From UBA7803 sp036381275 (GTDB lineage: Bacteria; Pseudomonadota; Gammaproteobacteria; Pseudomonadales; Azotimanducaceae): DNA of 64,000 nucleotides. The stretch covers positions 35,264-99,263 of the forward strand of contig DASVDC010000128.1 in assembly GCA_036381275.1 (NCBI GenBank). Reading direction: 5' to 3'. Position 1 is the first letter of the stretch. The number at the start of each line of letters is the position of its first letter. The translations under genes were made by a program, and so were the position numbers. Below, piece after piece: positions 52,002 through 60,457 of this stretch. Below the pieces are notes generated by a model. The model did not search any database, was not told where the DNA came from, and worked only from the letters and a program-made list of their open reading frames with translations.

Positions 52002-52833
52002 TGATGCCGTCGGCGCCCCGGGCCACCAGATCGCGCATCCGGGCCGGCTCGTTGATCGTCCAGTAGTCGATGTGCAGGCCGCGGTCGTGCGCCGCGGCCA
52101 GGAAACCGGCGTCGGTGAGATCGCGGCCGCCGGCTTCCGTCGGCAACTGCATCGCCTGCATCGGCGTCGAGCCGGCCCACAGCAGCCCGAAGCTGTAACG
52201 TATGTGGAACCAGCGCACCTCGCCTTCCGAGGCGCTGGTGGGCACCGTCCGGCACCGGAGGCGGAACGCCTCGAGCGGCGCGGCGTGGAACGAGGCCACC
52301 AGCACGCGGTCCGTCGCGCCGAGCCGGTCGAGCTCACGGCACACCGCGCGGCCCGCTTCCGCGGAATCGGGCTTGATCTCGATCAGCAGACGCATCTCGG
52401 GAAACCGCTCCGCCACCTCCGCCAGCGTCGGCACCCGGACGCCGCGGCCGCGGTACGGGCGTTCGTCGCCTTGGTACGGCCAGTGGAAGGCCGCGTCCAG
52501 CGCCTTCACCTCGGCCAGCGTCATCTCCGCCAGCGCGCCGTGACCGTCGGTGGTTCGGTCCACGGTCTCGTCGTGCATCACCACCACCGCGTCGTCCCGG
52601 GTCAGGTGCACGTCGAGCTCGAGCACGTCCACCCCCAGATCCACCGCGTGCTGGAACGCGAGCAGCGTGTTGCTCGGACGCAGGCCATCGCCGCCCTGAT
52701 GCGCGATCACCAGCGGCCTCGGCCCGTCGAAGTAGCGGGTCATCAGCTCGCGCTCCGGTGCGAGCCGGCTGAACACCAGCACGAGCGCCAGGGTGACGAA
52801 GATCAGCAGCCAGTTGCGCGCGCGCGGGTTCAT
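51955..52833 (-). CDS. Glycerophosphodiester phosphodiesterase family protein
   Basis: A 292-residue membrane-anchored GDPD: one N-terminal helix (WLLIFVTLALVLVFS), then a TIM barrel. The active-site start is IAHQGGDGLRPSNTLLAF, the metal site is VLELDVHLTRDDAVVVMHDETVDRTTDGHG, and LIEIKPD follows. It hydrolyses phosphodiesters to glycerol-3-phosphate and alcohol. Start at 52833 because the upstream extension is REP-derived. Uses periplasm-side substrates if anchored as drawn. Confidence 0.9.
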   Translation of the reverse strand: MNPRARNWLLIFVTLALVLVFSRLAPERELMTRYFDGPRPLVIAHQGGDGLRPSNTLLAFQHAVDLGVDVLELDVHLTRDDAVVVMHDETVDRTTDGHGALAEMTLAEVKALDAAFHWPYQGDERPYRGRGVRVPTLAEVAERFPEMRLLIEIKPDSAEAGRAVCRELDRLGATDRVLVASFHAAPLEAFRLRCRTVPTSASEGEVRWFHIRYSFGLLWAGSTPMQAMQLPTEAGGRDLTDAGFLAAAHDRGLHIDYWTINEPARMRDLVARGADGIITDRPDLLLDVLERR

Positions 52834-52866
52834 CAAGTGAATTGTAGCCGGCCGCAGGACCAACTT

Positions 52867-52968
52867 GTGGGAGCGTCCCCTTGTGGGGGAGCGGCCTCTT
52901 GTGGGAGCGGCCTCCGGCCGCGAATAGGGGGTGCAACCAGGGCATTCGCGGCCGGAGGCCGCACCCAC
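52867..52968. repeat. REP copy 4 with duplicated head
   Basis: Three tandem starts of the arm (GTGGGAG at 52867, a shortened copy, then a full one at 52901-52925) precede the reverse arm, which ends ..CCGCACCCAC at 52968 with one mismatch. The 15-base tandem repeat begins at the last base. Confidence 0.85.
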
Positions 52969-53027
52969 AATGAGGGCTCAGACAATGAGGGATCAGGCAA
53001 TGAGGGCTCAGACAATGAGGGCTCAGG
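52968..53027. repeat. Four-copy 15-base tandem repeat
   Basis: Four units of CAATGAGGG[C/A]TCAG[A/G] at 52968, 52983, 52998 and 53013. Each unit carries TCA (TGA on the minus strand); the last provides the stop codon of the gene at 53023. Confidence 0.9.
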
Positions 53028-53403
53028 CCGGGCGGCGCAGCGGCACGACGTTGCTGCGTTTCTTCACGTAGATGCGCCGCTCGCGGCCCGGGCCGTGCAG
53101 CCCGATCTTGCCCTCCGTGAACAGGCGCAGGTCGAGCGCGATCGCCTGGCCGACCCGGGGTTCCAGCACCAGGTCGTGCCCGGATAGGTGCCATACGCCC
53201 TGCTCTTCCCGATCGGCATCGCGGATGCGGTAGCGGCCGTGGTCCAGCCCGCCCTCGAGCTCGAGCTCGCCGTCGGCCCCTTCCCAGACCCAGGTGCCGG
53301 GCAGGTCCAGCCGCTCGAGCCAGCGGCGGCGGTTGCGCCGGCTGGCACGCACCCACCAGACGCAGAAGGCGGTCACGGCGATCACGAGGAGCAGCGAAGC
53401 CAT
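53023..53403 (-). CDS. Small membrane-anchored hypothetical protein
   Basis: A 126-residue protein with one N-terminal helix (LLLVIAVTAFCVWWV) followed by a basic stretch and a beta-rich soluble domain (LDLPGTWVWEGADGELELEG, DREEQGVWHLSGHDLVLEPR). The family is not recognised. It starts 4 bases after the DUF3080-like gene stop and is the last of a coupled group of four genes. Its stop lies in the last unit of the tandem repeat. Confidence 0.7.
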   Translation of the reverse strand: MASLLLVIAVTAFCVWWVRASRRNRRRWLERLDLPGTWVWEGADGELELEGGLDHGRYRIRDADREEQGVWHLSGHDLVLEPRVGQAIALDLRLFTEGKIGLHGPGRERRIYVKKRSNVVPLRRPA

Positions 53404-53407
53404 GGCG

Positions 53408-54421
53408 TCAATCCTGGCTCAGCCCGGAAACGGGTTCAACATGGCAATGGGTGAACAGCCGCTGCCACGCCCGCGCGTGCCGGACCACGGCCGCCCGCGT
53501 GCGCTGCCACTCGCTCTCCGGCGCCTCCGGCGCGAGCACCGCCCGATACCACGCCCGGTACGCGTCCGGCAGCACCGGGTCGAGCCGCTCGCCGAGCCGC
53601 CCGAGCTCGACGATCCACTGCTCGTGCTCGGACATCGCCACGGCCAGGTCCGGCTGGATGTGTCCGATGTAGACCTTCAGGAACACGTTCTTCAGCCGGT
53701 CGGTGTACGGCGTCGGGCGCCGGTTCAGACACACCTTCGCGGTTGCCGCGTCGAGCGTGGCCGCCGCGGCGAGCAGGTAGCGGCGCCAGCGCTGCCAGTC
53801 CCGTCGGGCCGGGCCGACCCAGCTCGACTGCCGGAGCTGGCCGAGCAGCCGCTCGAGCTCGTCGGCGTCGAAGCCGCCGTTCTCCACTTTGGTGAGCTGG
53901 TCCGCCAGCGCGCGCAGCAGCGTCGGCAGCCCCTCCTCCCGCGCCGGAGCCGATCCGCCGAGCGCCACGCGCAGCTCCTCCGCCGCGAACGTGGCGTTCC
54001 AGAACAGCGACGGCAGCCATTCGCGCTTCACCGCGCCGAGCTCGGGCAGCCACTCGGCCGCGTCGGTGTCACACGCCCGCGCCGCTTCGATCCAGGCGGT
54101 CTCGTAGCCGAGCCGCTGGCTCGGCGACTGCACACGGCCGAGCGGGCTGTTGCGGAAGCCGACCAGCGCGCCCATGTCGCAGCCGTGCAGCTCGAAGAAC
54201 TCGATCACGTTGATGGTTTGCCGCGGGATGTCGATGAGCAGCTCGCGCCGGGCCGGGTACGGCGGCAGCGGCTGCACTGGCGCGAGCTCCGTCTCGACGG
54301 ACGTGACCCGGCGGATCCGGCCGAGGTAGTCGTCGAGCAGTGCTTCGGGGCTCTGGTCCTGGCAGGCGGCTCCGGCGAGGAGCGCGACGCACGTCAGCAG
54401 CGATCTAGTCCAACCACTCAC
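53408..54421 (-). CDS. DUF3080-like lipoprotein
   Basis: A 337-residue protein with a lipoprotein signal (LTCVALLAGAAC, Cys about residue 20) and a helical domain of the DUF3080 type: DDYLGRIRRVTSVE, RQTINVIEFFELHGCDMGALVGFRNSPLGRVQSPSQRL and CDTDAAEWLPELGAVKREW. It overlaps the DUF503 gene by 17 bases. No biochemical function is known; the family is typical of gammaproteobacteria. Confidence 0.8.
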   Translation of the reverse strand: MSGWTRSLLTCVALLAGAACQDQSPEALLDDYLGRIRRVTSVETELAPVQPLPPYPARRELLIDIPRQTINVIEFFELHGCDMGALVGFRNSPLGRVQSPSQRLGYETAWIEAARACDTDAAEWLPELGAVKREWLPSLFWNATFAAEELRVALGGSAPAREEGLPTLLRALADQLTKVENGGFDADELERLLGQLRQSSWVGPARRDWQRWRRYLLAAAATLDAATAKVCLNRRPTPYTDRLKNVFLKVYIGHIQPDLAVAMSEHEQWIVELGRLGERLDPVLPDAYRAWYRAVLAPEAPESEWQRTRAAVVRHARAWQRLFTHCHVEPVSGLSQD

Positions 54422-54689
54422 GCCACACGTTGACGAGCTCGGCGTCCACCAGCGCCTGGATGTTGCGCTCGATGTCGGTGAGCGCCCGGTCGACTACCTC
54501 GCGGCTCGCCGCCGCGGCGATGAACGTCCATTGCGCGCGCTGCAGCAGATCCTGATGGTCGCTTTCGCAGACCGCGACGTTGTGCGCGCGGCCGAACCGT
54601 TCGCGGATGCCGTTCAGGCGCTGCCGTTTCTCCTTGAGCGACCGGCAACCCGAGAGGTAGAAGTCGATCCTGAGCGCTGCAATGCTCAC
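54405..54689 (-). CDS. DUF503 (YlxP-like) protein
   Basis: A 94-residue alpha/beta protein of the DUF503 family. SIAALRIDFYLSGCRSLKEKRQRLNGIRERFGRAHNVAV is diagnostic, with the tail TDIERNIQALVDAELVN. The family's role is unsettled, sometimes associated with ribosome assembly genes. Overlaps the GNAT gene by four bases and the lipoprotein gene by 17. Confidence 0.9.
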   Translation of the reverse strand: MSIAALRIDFYLSGCRSLKEKRQRLNGIRERFGRAHNVAVCESDHQDLLQRAQWTFIAAAASREVVDRALTDIERNIQALVDAELVNVWREWLD

Positions 54690-55210
54690 CCGGCGTCCGC
54701 GAATTCGTTGGGGGAGATACTGTAGAAGACCGTGTCGAGCCCTTTGTACTCGCGCCGGCCGTCAAACACCATACCCAGGCGCTGCATGACGCGCACCGAT
54801 CGCTGGTTGGGCGTCTGGGTGACGCCCATGATGCGGTCGAGCCCGCAGGCCTCGAACCCGTGGTGCAGCACCGCCTTCGCGGCCTCGGTCACGAGCCCTT
54901 CGCCCCAATACCGCGGCAGAATCCCGTAGAGCAGCTCCATCTGATCCGTGCCGTCCATGCGGCGCAATCCGCAGAACCCGACGAGCTCCCCGGGCCTCGT
55001 ATGCAGCTCGATCGCGAACAGTCCCGCGCCGATCTCCTCGAAGCACCGTTCGCTCGAACGGACGATCTCCTCGACCGTCTCCCGGGAGATGATCTCGTTG
55101 TCCCACAGGTACTTGCGCACCGACGGGTCGATCCAGAACGCGTGCAGCGCATCCACGTCGGACGACGCAATGGGCCGCAGCACGAGCCGCTCCGTGCTCA
55201 GTATCGGCAT
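54686..55210 (-). CDS. GNAT family N-acetyltransferase
   Basis: A 174-residue acetyltransferase resembling the RimJ/RimL type. It opens MPILSTERLVLRPIASSDVDALHAFWIDP, with VGFCGLRRMDGTDQMELLYGILPRYWGEGLVTEAAKAVL as acetyl-CoA motif A and GVTQTPNQRSVRVMQRLGMV as motif B. First gene of the coupled four-gene group. Confidence 0.93.
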   Translation of the reverse strand: MPILSTERLVLRPIASSDVDALHAFWIDPSVRKYLWDNEIISRETVEEIVRSSERCFEEIGAGLFAIELHTRPGELVGFCGLRRMDGTDQMELLYGILPRYWGEGLVTEAAKAVLHHGFEACGLDRIMGVTQTPNQRSVRVMQRLGMVFDGRREYKGLDTVFYSISPNEFADAG

Positions 55211-55299
55211 GCCTTCCCCTCAAGCCTTCGGGAGTTTGCCATACGCCGGTACATAAGCGAACATCCGAACCGCTCTCCCGCTGGGAGCGGCTAGTCAAT

Positions 55300-55323
55300 G
55301 TGGGAGCGGCCTCCGGCCGCGAA
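55300..55323. repeat. REP half unit, copy 5
   Basis: A single arm beginning GTGGGAGCGGCCTCCGGCCG, without its partner, between the GNAT gene and the forward oxidoreductase. CCGCTC and GAGCGG just upstream (55270-55291) form a small hairpin. Confidence 0.85.
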
Positions 55324-55345
55324 CAGAAAACCAGGGACTCACCCC

Positions 55346-56242
55346 ATGCGCTTCAGCTTCTGGCCGATGCCCACCCTGCCGTTCGATACCGTGCGGCGCC
55401 TCGCGCGGCACGTCGAGGCGACCGGCTGGGACGGCATCTGGTACGCCGACCACTTCATGCCGAACGCGTCCGACACCAGCGCCCCGTGGCCGGAAGCCTG
55501 GATCACGCTCGCGGCGCTCGGCGCGCAGGTGCCGCGGCTGCGTATCGGAACGCTGGTTTCCGGCAATACCTATCGACACCCGGCCGTGCTCGCGAAGATG
55601 GCGGCGACGCTCGATCACATCACCGGCGGGCGGGTGGTGCTCGGGCTCGGCAGTGGCTGGCAGGAGAACGAGCACCGCCAGTACGGCATCCCCTTCTACT
55701 CCGTCGGCGAGCGGCTCGACCGGCTCGACGAGGCCTGCCAGGTCATCAAGCGCCTCTTCACCGAGAAGCAGGCGAGCTTCGACGGCCGCTTCTACCGCTT
55801 GGAGAACGCCTCCCTCGAGCCGAAGCCGGTTCAGAACCCGCTGCCGCTGCTGATCGGCGGCGGGGGCGAGAAGAAGACGCTTCGTATCGCGGCACGCCAC
55901 GCCGACGAATGGAACGTCTGGGGTGACCCTCAGACGCTCGAGCACAAGATGGCCGTGCTGGACCGGCACTGCGCCGAGGTCGGGCGCGACCCGAAGGCGA
56001 TTCAGCGCTCCGCGGTGGCGCTCGTGTTCATGAGCGACGATCCGAAGGCACTGGAGGGCTTCCGCTCCGCCGACATTGCTATGGCGCACCTGATCGGCAC
56101 CCCGGAACAGATCCGTCAGCAGATCGAGACCTATCGAACGCTCGGGGTGAACGAGTTCATCGTGCCCGGCTTCAATCTCGGCAGCCCCGAGCAACAGATC
56201 GCGACGCTCGACCGCTTCATCAGAGACGTCGCCGGCCGCTGA
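55346..56242 (+). CDS. LLM-class flavin-dependent oxidoreductase
   Basis: A 298-residue luciferase-like TIM-barrel monooxygenase, of the F420/FMN-dependent type. Blocks are MRFSFWPMPTLPFDTVRRLARHVEATGWDGIWYADHF, LGTLVSGNTYRHPAVLAKMAATLDHITGGRVVLGLGSGW and the later NPLPLLIGGGGEKKTLRIAARHADEWN. AGGGA precedes ATG 55346. Start upstream in the REP half unit is not used. Substrate unknown. Confidence 0.92.
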   Translation: MRFSFWPMPTLPFDTVRRLARHVEATGWDGIWYADHFMPNASDTSAPWPEAWITLAALGAQVPRLRIGTLVSGNTYRHPAVLAKMAATLDHITGGRVVLGLGSGWQENEHRQYGIPFYSVGERLDRLDEACQVIKRLFTEKQASFDGRFYRLENASLEPKPVQNPLPLLIGGGGEKKTLRIAARHADEWNVWGDPQTLEHKMAVLDRHCAEVGRDPKAIQRSAVALVFMSDDPKALEGFRSADIAMAHLIGTPEQIRQQIETYRTLGVNEFIVPGFNLGSPEQQIATLDRFIRDVAGR

Positions 56243-56274
56243 CGGCAACGGCGCACCGACGGAGTGACCCCTTC

Positions 56275-57063
56275 TTGAACGATCGAACCCCCGCCAAGCC
56301 CGTCCCGGCCGCCACCATCCTGCTGCTCCGCGACGGCCCCGACGGCCTCGAGGTGTTCATGGTGGTACGCCACCACCAGATCGATTTCGCCTCCGGCGCC
56401 CTCGTGTTCCCCGGGGGCAAGGCCGACCCGCACGACTTCGACCCGGCGCTCGCGCCGCACCTCGAGGGCGCTCACGTCGACCCGGACATGCGCGCGATTC
56501 AGGTATCGGCCATTCGAGAGGCGTTCGAGGAATGCGGCATCCTGCTGGCGCGCGCGGAAGGTGACGCGGGCCTGATCGGCGCCGCGCGGCTGGCCGAGCT
56601 GCAACCGTACCGGGAGCGCCTGAACCGCGGCGAGGTGAGCATCCTCGAGCTTCTGCAGCGGGAACGGCTGGTCCTCGCCTGCACCGAGCTGGTGCACTTC
56701 GCCCACTGGGTCACCCCGACGATGATGCCGAAGCGTTTCGATACGCACTTCTTTCTGGCGGCGGCACCGGCCGATCACCTGGCGGTGCACGACGGTCAGG
56801 AGTCGGTCGACTCCGTCTGGATCCGGCCGCAGGACGTGCTCACGCAGGCGGCGCGCGGCGAGCGCACGGTGATCTTCCCGACGCTGCGCAACGTCGAGAA
56901 GCTCGCCACGTTCGATTCGGTGAGCGCCGCCCTAAGCGCGGCGGCAGCGAGCACCGTGGTGCGGGTGGAACCGTGGACCGAACGCCGCGAGGACGGCACC
57001 TACCTGTGCATTCCGACGGAAGCGGGTTACGCCGTCTGTGAGGAGCTGATGCCGGCTCGTTAG
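56275..57063 (+). CDS. NUDIX hydrolase
   Basis: A 262-residue NUDIX-fold hydrolase with the signature AIREAFEECGILLARAEG (about residue 78), close to GX5EX7REUXEEXGU, and FPGGKADPHDFDP before it. Length and long C-terminus suit NUDT19-like CoA or acyl-CoA diphosphatases. The start TTG at 56275 has GGAG 10 bases upstream; no ATG is suitable. It sits between a flavin monooxygenase and an enoyl-CoA hydratase, which favours CoA substrates but does not prove it. Confidence 0.88.
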   Translation: MNDRTPAKPVPAATILLLRDGPDGLEVFMVVRHHQIDFASGALVFPGGKADPHDFDPALAPHLEGAHVDPDMRAIQVSAIREAFEECGILLARAEGDAGLIGAARLAELQPYRERLNRGEVSILELLQRERLVLACTELVHFAHWVTPTMMPKRFDTHFFLAAAPADHLAVHDGQESVDSVWIRPQDVLTQAARGERTVIFPTLRNVEKLATFDSVSAALSAAAASTVVRVEPWTERREDGTYLCIPTEAGYAVCEELMPAR

Positions 57064-57077
57064 CGCCGGCCCCCCCT

Positions 57078-57151
57078 GTGGGAGCGGCGGCTACCCGCCC
57101 AGTTCCGGCCGCGAACTTCTGGAAGAATTCGCGGCCGGAGGCCGCTCCCAC
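57078..57151. repeat. REP copy 6 with interrupted arm
   Basis: The left arm is split: after GTGGGAGCGGC it has an insertion of about 14 bases replacing CT (GGCTACCCGCCCAGTT), then CCGGCCGCGAA. The right arm at 57128-57151 is intact. The hexamer array starts two bases downstream. Confidence 0.85.
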
Positions 57152-57152
57152 A

Positions 57153-57226
57153 GGGTCAGGGTCAGAGTCTGGGTCTGGGTCTGGGTCAGAGTCAGGGTCT
57201 GGGTCTGGGTCTGGGTCAGGGTCAGG
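57153..57226. repeat. Hexanucleotide tandem array
   Basis: About twelve units of GGGTCT and GGGTCA, with scattered GAGTCT/GAGTCA variants, fill 74 bases. On the minus strand the final TCA supplies the stop codon of the gene at 57222. It is a slippage-prone simple repeat. Confidence 0.92.
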
Positions 57227-57446
57227 ACATAGGGCACTCGTCGCCGAGGCCGCTCAGGAGCTCGGTTATGGTGAGGAGCATGGACTCGTAATAGCTCAGC
57301 ATTTCCCGGCGGCGGACCTCGTCGTGGAACGGATTCAAGGGGTCGTGGACGCGCAGGCGCGTGAGCTGCTCCAGGATCCGATCGCGCACCTGCCGGGCGT
57401 GATAGATTTCCAGCAGGTCCACCAGTCCTTGATCGTGATGAGGCAT
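57222..57446 (-). CDS. Small hypothetical protein
   Basis: A 74-residue acidic helical protein (MPHHDQGLVDLLEIYHARQVRDR; later VRRREMLSYYESMLLTITELL) of no recognised family. It starts 130 bases from the divergent enoyl-CoA hydratase gene. Its stop falls inside the hexamer array, so repeat length beyond the stop cannot alter the protein. No good ribosome site is visible, hence moderate confidence. Confidence 0.55.
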   Translation of the reverse strand: MPHHDQGLVDLLEIYHARQVRDRILEQLTRLRVHDPLNPFHDEVRRREMLSYYESMLLTITELLSGLGDECPMS

Positions 57447-57575
57447 CCGACTCGTATCCGCCAGGGTTTCGTTAAATCTAGTTTTGCCCCGGCGGCGGCG
57501 CCAGAAAAGTAAGCCAGCTTGCGGAATATTTCTCAAACGCACAGCTTCGTGAATCACCCACCAAAGGAGACCCGA

Positions 57576-58388
57576 ATGGCGGCAGCAACCGAAGCGACCG
57601 GATCCGACGACGTGCTCTATCAGGTCGCCGACCACGTGGCGACCATCACCCTGAACCGGCCCGACGTGCAGAACACGATCTCCGGTCCGATGCTCTCGGC
57701 GCTGTCGGCCCGGCTGCTCGAAGCCAACGACGATACCGAGGTTCGCGCCATCGTGATCACCGGCAGCGGCCGGTTCTTCTGCGCCGGCCTCGATCTGCGC
57801 GGCGGCGGCATCGCGAGCGGCCTCACGGAGGCGCGCCGCAGCCCGGCCACGCTCGATCTGCGGAACGCGCCCCCAACGGTTCTGCACAGCCTCGACACAC
57901 CGACCATCTGCGCGCTGAACGGCTCCGCCGCCGGCTACGGCATGGACCTCGCACTCGGCTGCGACATCCGTATCATGGCGGACAGCGCGAAGCTCGCGGC
58001 CGCGTTCACGGCCCGGGGCGTGGTGCCGGAATCCGGCGGCACCTGGCTGCTGCCCCGGCTCATCGGCTGGTCGAAGGCGGCCGAGATCATCTTCACGGGC
58101 CGCACGCTGGTGGCGGACGAGTGCGAGCGGCTCGGCCTGGTCTCGAAGGTCGTGCCGGCGGATCAGACGCTGGCCGAGGCTCAGGCGCTCGCGCGCGAGA
58201 TCGCCGGCAACGCGCCGCTGGCCGTGCAGGCCTCGAAGAGGATGATGCGCATGGGGCAGAATGAGACCTTCGAAGACCACGTGCATCACGTCTTCCTGCA
58301 GCTCCTGCCGCTGTTCCAGTCGGAGGATTTCAAGGAGGGCATGGCCTCGTTCATGCAGAAGCGCAAGCCGAGCTTCAAAGGACAGTGA
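57576..58388 (+). CDS. Enoyl-CoA hydratase/isomerase family protein
   Basis: A 270-residue crotonase-fold protein. The oxyanion-hole regions are visible as FFCAGLDLRGGG and ALNGSAAGYGMDLALGCDIR, with the later FTARGVVPESGGTWLLPRLIG typical of hydratases. Acts in beta-oxidation or related degradation. The ATG at 57576 has AAGGAG at 7-base spacing, so a longer frame is rejected. Likely separate unit from fadD and the dehydrogenases but the same pathway class. Confidence 0.93.
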   Translation: MAAATEATGSDDVLYQVADHVATITLNRPDVQNTISGPMLSALSARLLEANDDTEVRAIVITGSGRFFCAGLDLRGGGIASGLTEARRSPATLDLRNAPPTVLHSLDTPTICALNGSAAGYGMDLALGCDIRIMADSAKLAAAFTARGVVPESGGTWLLPRLIGWSKAAEIIFTGRTLVADECERLGLVSKVVPADQTLAEAQALAREIAGNAPLAVQASKRMMRMGQNETFEDHVHHVFLQLLPLFQSEDFKEGMASFMQKRKPSFKGQ

Positions 58389-58470
58389 AGCTCCTGGCGC
58401 GCCGGCCGGCCATCCCGGCCGTTGGGCGCGCACGTTGCAACAAGAAAAACTCGACAGAGGAGTGATTGCG

Positions 58471-59685
58471 ATGGGACGGATTCCGTTGTACGGCATGTTG
58501 GCCTGGGCGCTCGCCTGGGCAGGCTACGCCTGGTCCGAAGGCGGTCCCGAGAAGGGCCAGGTCACCATTTCCGGGCTCGGCGCCTACTATGAGGAGCCGT
58601 CGGATCTCGAGCTGCGACGCGGCGACTGGGGCTGGGGCGGCGGTATCGGGTGGGCGCCGCACGACCGCTGGTCGGTGGAAGCGATGTTTTTCGACTTCGA
58701 GCCCGACGTCGAAGTCGGCGGCGCCCGGGGCGAAGGCGACATGGAATACTGGACGCTGCAACTGGTCGGCAAGTTCGCCGATCCGGACAACTGGCAGCCC
58801 TACTTCACCGTCGGCGGTGGCCGCGCGAAGTACGAGTACGACGGCCTGCGCGGCAGCGTCCACGACAATCTCTACAACTTCGGCGTCGGCTTCTTCAGCA
58901 ACCTGACCGATCGCCTGGTCTTCCGCGCCGACGTGCGCGGCGTCTACCACCACGATGCCGACGACATCGAGCCGATGGCGGTGACCGGCCTGACGTTCCT
59001 GCTCGGCGGCCGCTCCGAGCCCGCGGCTCCGAGAGACTCGGACGGCGACGGGGTGCCGGACGATCGCGATGCCTGCCCGGGTACCCCGTCCGGAACCCAG
59101 GTCGACTCCCGCGGCTGCGAGCTCGAGCGCGACAGCGACGGTGACGGGGTGACCGATGACGACGATCAGTGCCCCGGCACGCCGTCCGGCGTTCGTGTCG
59201 ACCGCAGCGGCTGCCCGCTCGACAGCGACGGCGACGGCGTGACGGATCAGGACGACGAATGCCCCGGCACGCCGGCCGGCGCCCGCGTGGACGAGCGCGG
59301 CTGCGAAGTCCAGCTCGAGCGTCCCGTGTCGTTCGACCTGACGGTGACGTTCGGCTTCGACTCCGACGAGATCACCGGGGTGGCGTTCCAGGAGATGCTG
59401 GAGCTGCTGCGCTTCCTGCGCGAGTACCCGTCGACCACGGCCGTCGTGGAAGGTCACACCGACAGCGTCGGTGACGAGACCTACAACCAGCAGCTCTCCG
59501 AACGCCGTGCCCGCGCGGTGGTGGAAGCGCTGGTCAACTCGGGCATCGACCGCGACCGGCTGACCGCCCGCGGCTACGGGGAAAGCCGGCCGATCGCGAG
59601 CAACGACACCGAGGAAGGCCGAGCGCAGAACCGCCGGGTGACGGTGGTGGTCTCCGGTACTACGACGAAGCCGCCGTCGAGCTGA
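58471..59685 (+). CDS. OmpA-family outer membrane protein with thrombospondin-3 type repeats
   Basis: A 404-residue outer-membrane protein. After a signal peptide (about residues 1-22) comes an eight-strand-like barrel (residues about 25-185), then three calcium-binding-type repeats of DSDGDGVPDDRDACPGTP form at about 190-280, and a C-terminal OmpA peptidoglycan-binding domain (VVEGHTDSVGDETYNQQLSERRARAVVEAL, RVTVVVSG). GAGGAG precedes the ATG. It anchors the outer membrane to peptidoglycan. Its end overlaps the convergent DUF6498-like gene by 26 bases. Confidence 0.93.
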   Translation: MGRIPLYGMLAWALAWAGYAWSEGGPEKGQVTISGLGAYYEEPSDLELRRGDWGWGGGIGWAPHDRWSVEAMFFDFEPDVEVGGARGEGDMEYWTLQLVGKFADPDNWQPYFTVGGGRAKYEYDGLRGSVHDNLYNFGVGFFSNLTDRLVFRADVRGVYHHDADDIEPMAVTGLTFLLGGRSEPAAPRDSDGDGVPDDRDACPGTPSGTQVDSRGCELERDSDGDGVTDDDDQCPGTPSGVRVDRSGCPLDSDGDGVTDQDDECPGTPAGARVDERGCEVQLERPVSFDLTVTFGFDSDEITGVAFQEMLELLRFLREYPSTTAVVEGHTDSVGDETYNQQLSERRARAVVEALVNSGIDRDRLTARGYGESRPIASNDTEEGRAQNRRVTVVVSGTTTKPPSS

Positions 59686-60364
59686 CCTCGGCCCGCGCCG
59701 CGCTGGTGCGGTGCTCGCGCCGGTGAAGCCAGACGTCGACGACGAGCTTCAACGACACGAGCAGCACCAGCAGCGGCAGCGGCGAACCCAGGGCGCCGAC
59801 GCCAATGCCGCCCAGGATGATGGCGAAGTGCAGAATCAGGATGCGCTTGTACGGCGCCATCATCAGCGACTTCACGGTCTCGCCCCGATACTCGCCGCCG
59901 GCGAAGTAATTGAGCGCGAGAGACAGCCCGTGGCTGACCGCCAATGCACCGAAGACCACCAGCCATTCGCTCGGCGCGATCGATAGCACCTGCCGTACCA
60001 CGTCGATCAGCAGTTGCACGAACACCAGGAAAGACGGCCACCGCTCCCCCTCGAGCACGTGCGGCTGCTGCTCGACCGCAAGCATCAGTACCAGCATTCC
60101 GTGAACGGCGCAGAAGCCGCCGTAATGGATCAGGAAGAACACGCCGCCGAACAACCCGCCCAACGGTGAGGCCACCAGCATCTTGACCAGCGTGTACGCA
60201 CCGATGATCAGATTCTCGGACCAGTAGAGTACGACCAGCGCCCCGACGTCCCATCCCCAGAGCAGGACGCCGACCAGCGGCAGCAGGTTCGCCCCCACCA
60301 GCGCGGCCAGGGCGAGCCTACGGCGAGTGTCGGTATCGCCGAGTTCGGCAACGGGAACCTGCAT
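59660..60364 (-). CDS. DUF6498-like membrane protein
   Basis: A 234-residue protein with about six membrane helices. LVVLYWSENLIIGAYTLVKML and IHYGGFCAVHGMLVLML, with a histidine in each of the middle helices, recall DUF6498 proteins. The C-terminus (LHRREHRTSAARAEVSST) is basic and overlaps the OmpA-like gene end by 26 bases on the opposite strand. Function unknown. Confidence 0.75.
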   Translation of the reverse strand: MQVPVAELGDTDTRRRLALAALVGANLLPLVGVLLWGWDVGALVVLYWSENLIIGAYTLVKMLVASPLGGLFGGVFFLIHYGGFCAVHGMLVLMLAVEQQPHVLEGERWPSFLVFVQLLIDVVRQVLSIAPSEWLVVFGALAVSHGLSLALNYFAGGEYRGETVKSLMMAPYKRILILHFAIILGGIGVGALGSPLPLLVLLVSLKLVVDVWLHRREHRTSAARAEVSSTAASS

Positions 60365-60457
60365 ACTCGAACTATAGAAGGCTTTTCCGGCGGCGACGCC
60401 TCGGAAAGTGGCCAGCGGCTTGCTCGGGAAATCGAGACGAGCCCGGAGGGCGCGACC

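Noticed and set aside
52833..52968. N-terminal extension of the phosphodiesterase
   Set aside because: The extra residues are a translation of the REP palindrome; the membrane helix starts at the chosen ATG.
52968..53027. CRISPR array
   Set aside because: Units are contiguous 15-mers with no unique spacers and no cas genes nearby.
57153..57226. CRISPR array
   Set aside because: Units are 6 bases with no spacers, so this is a simple tandem repeat.
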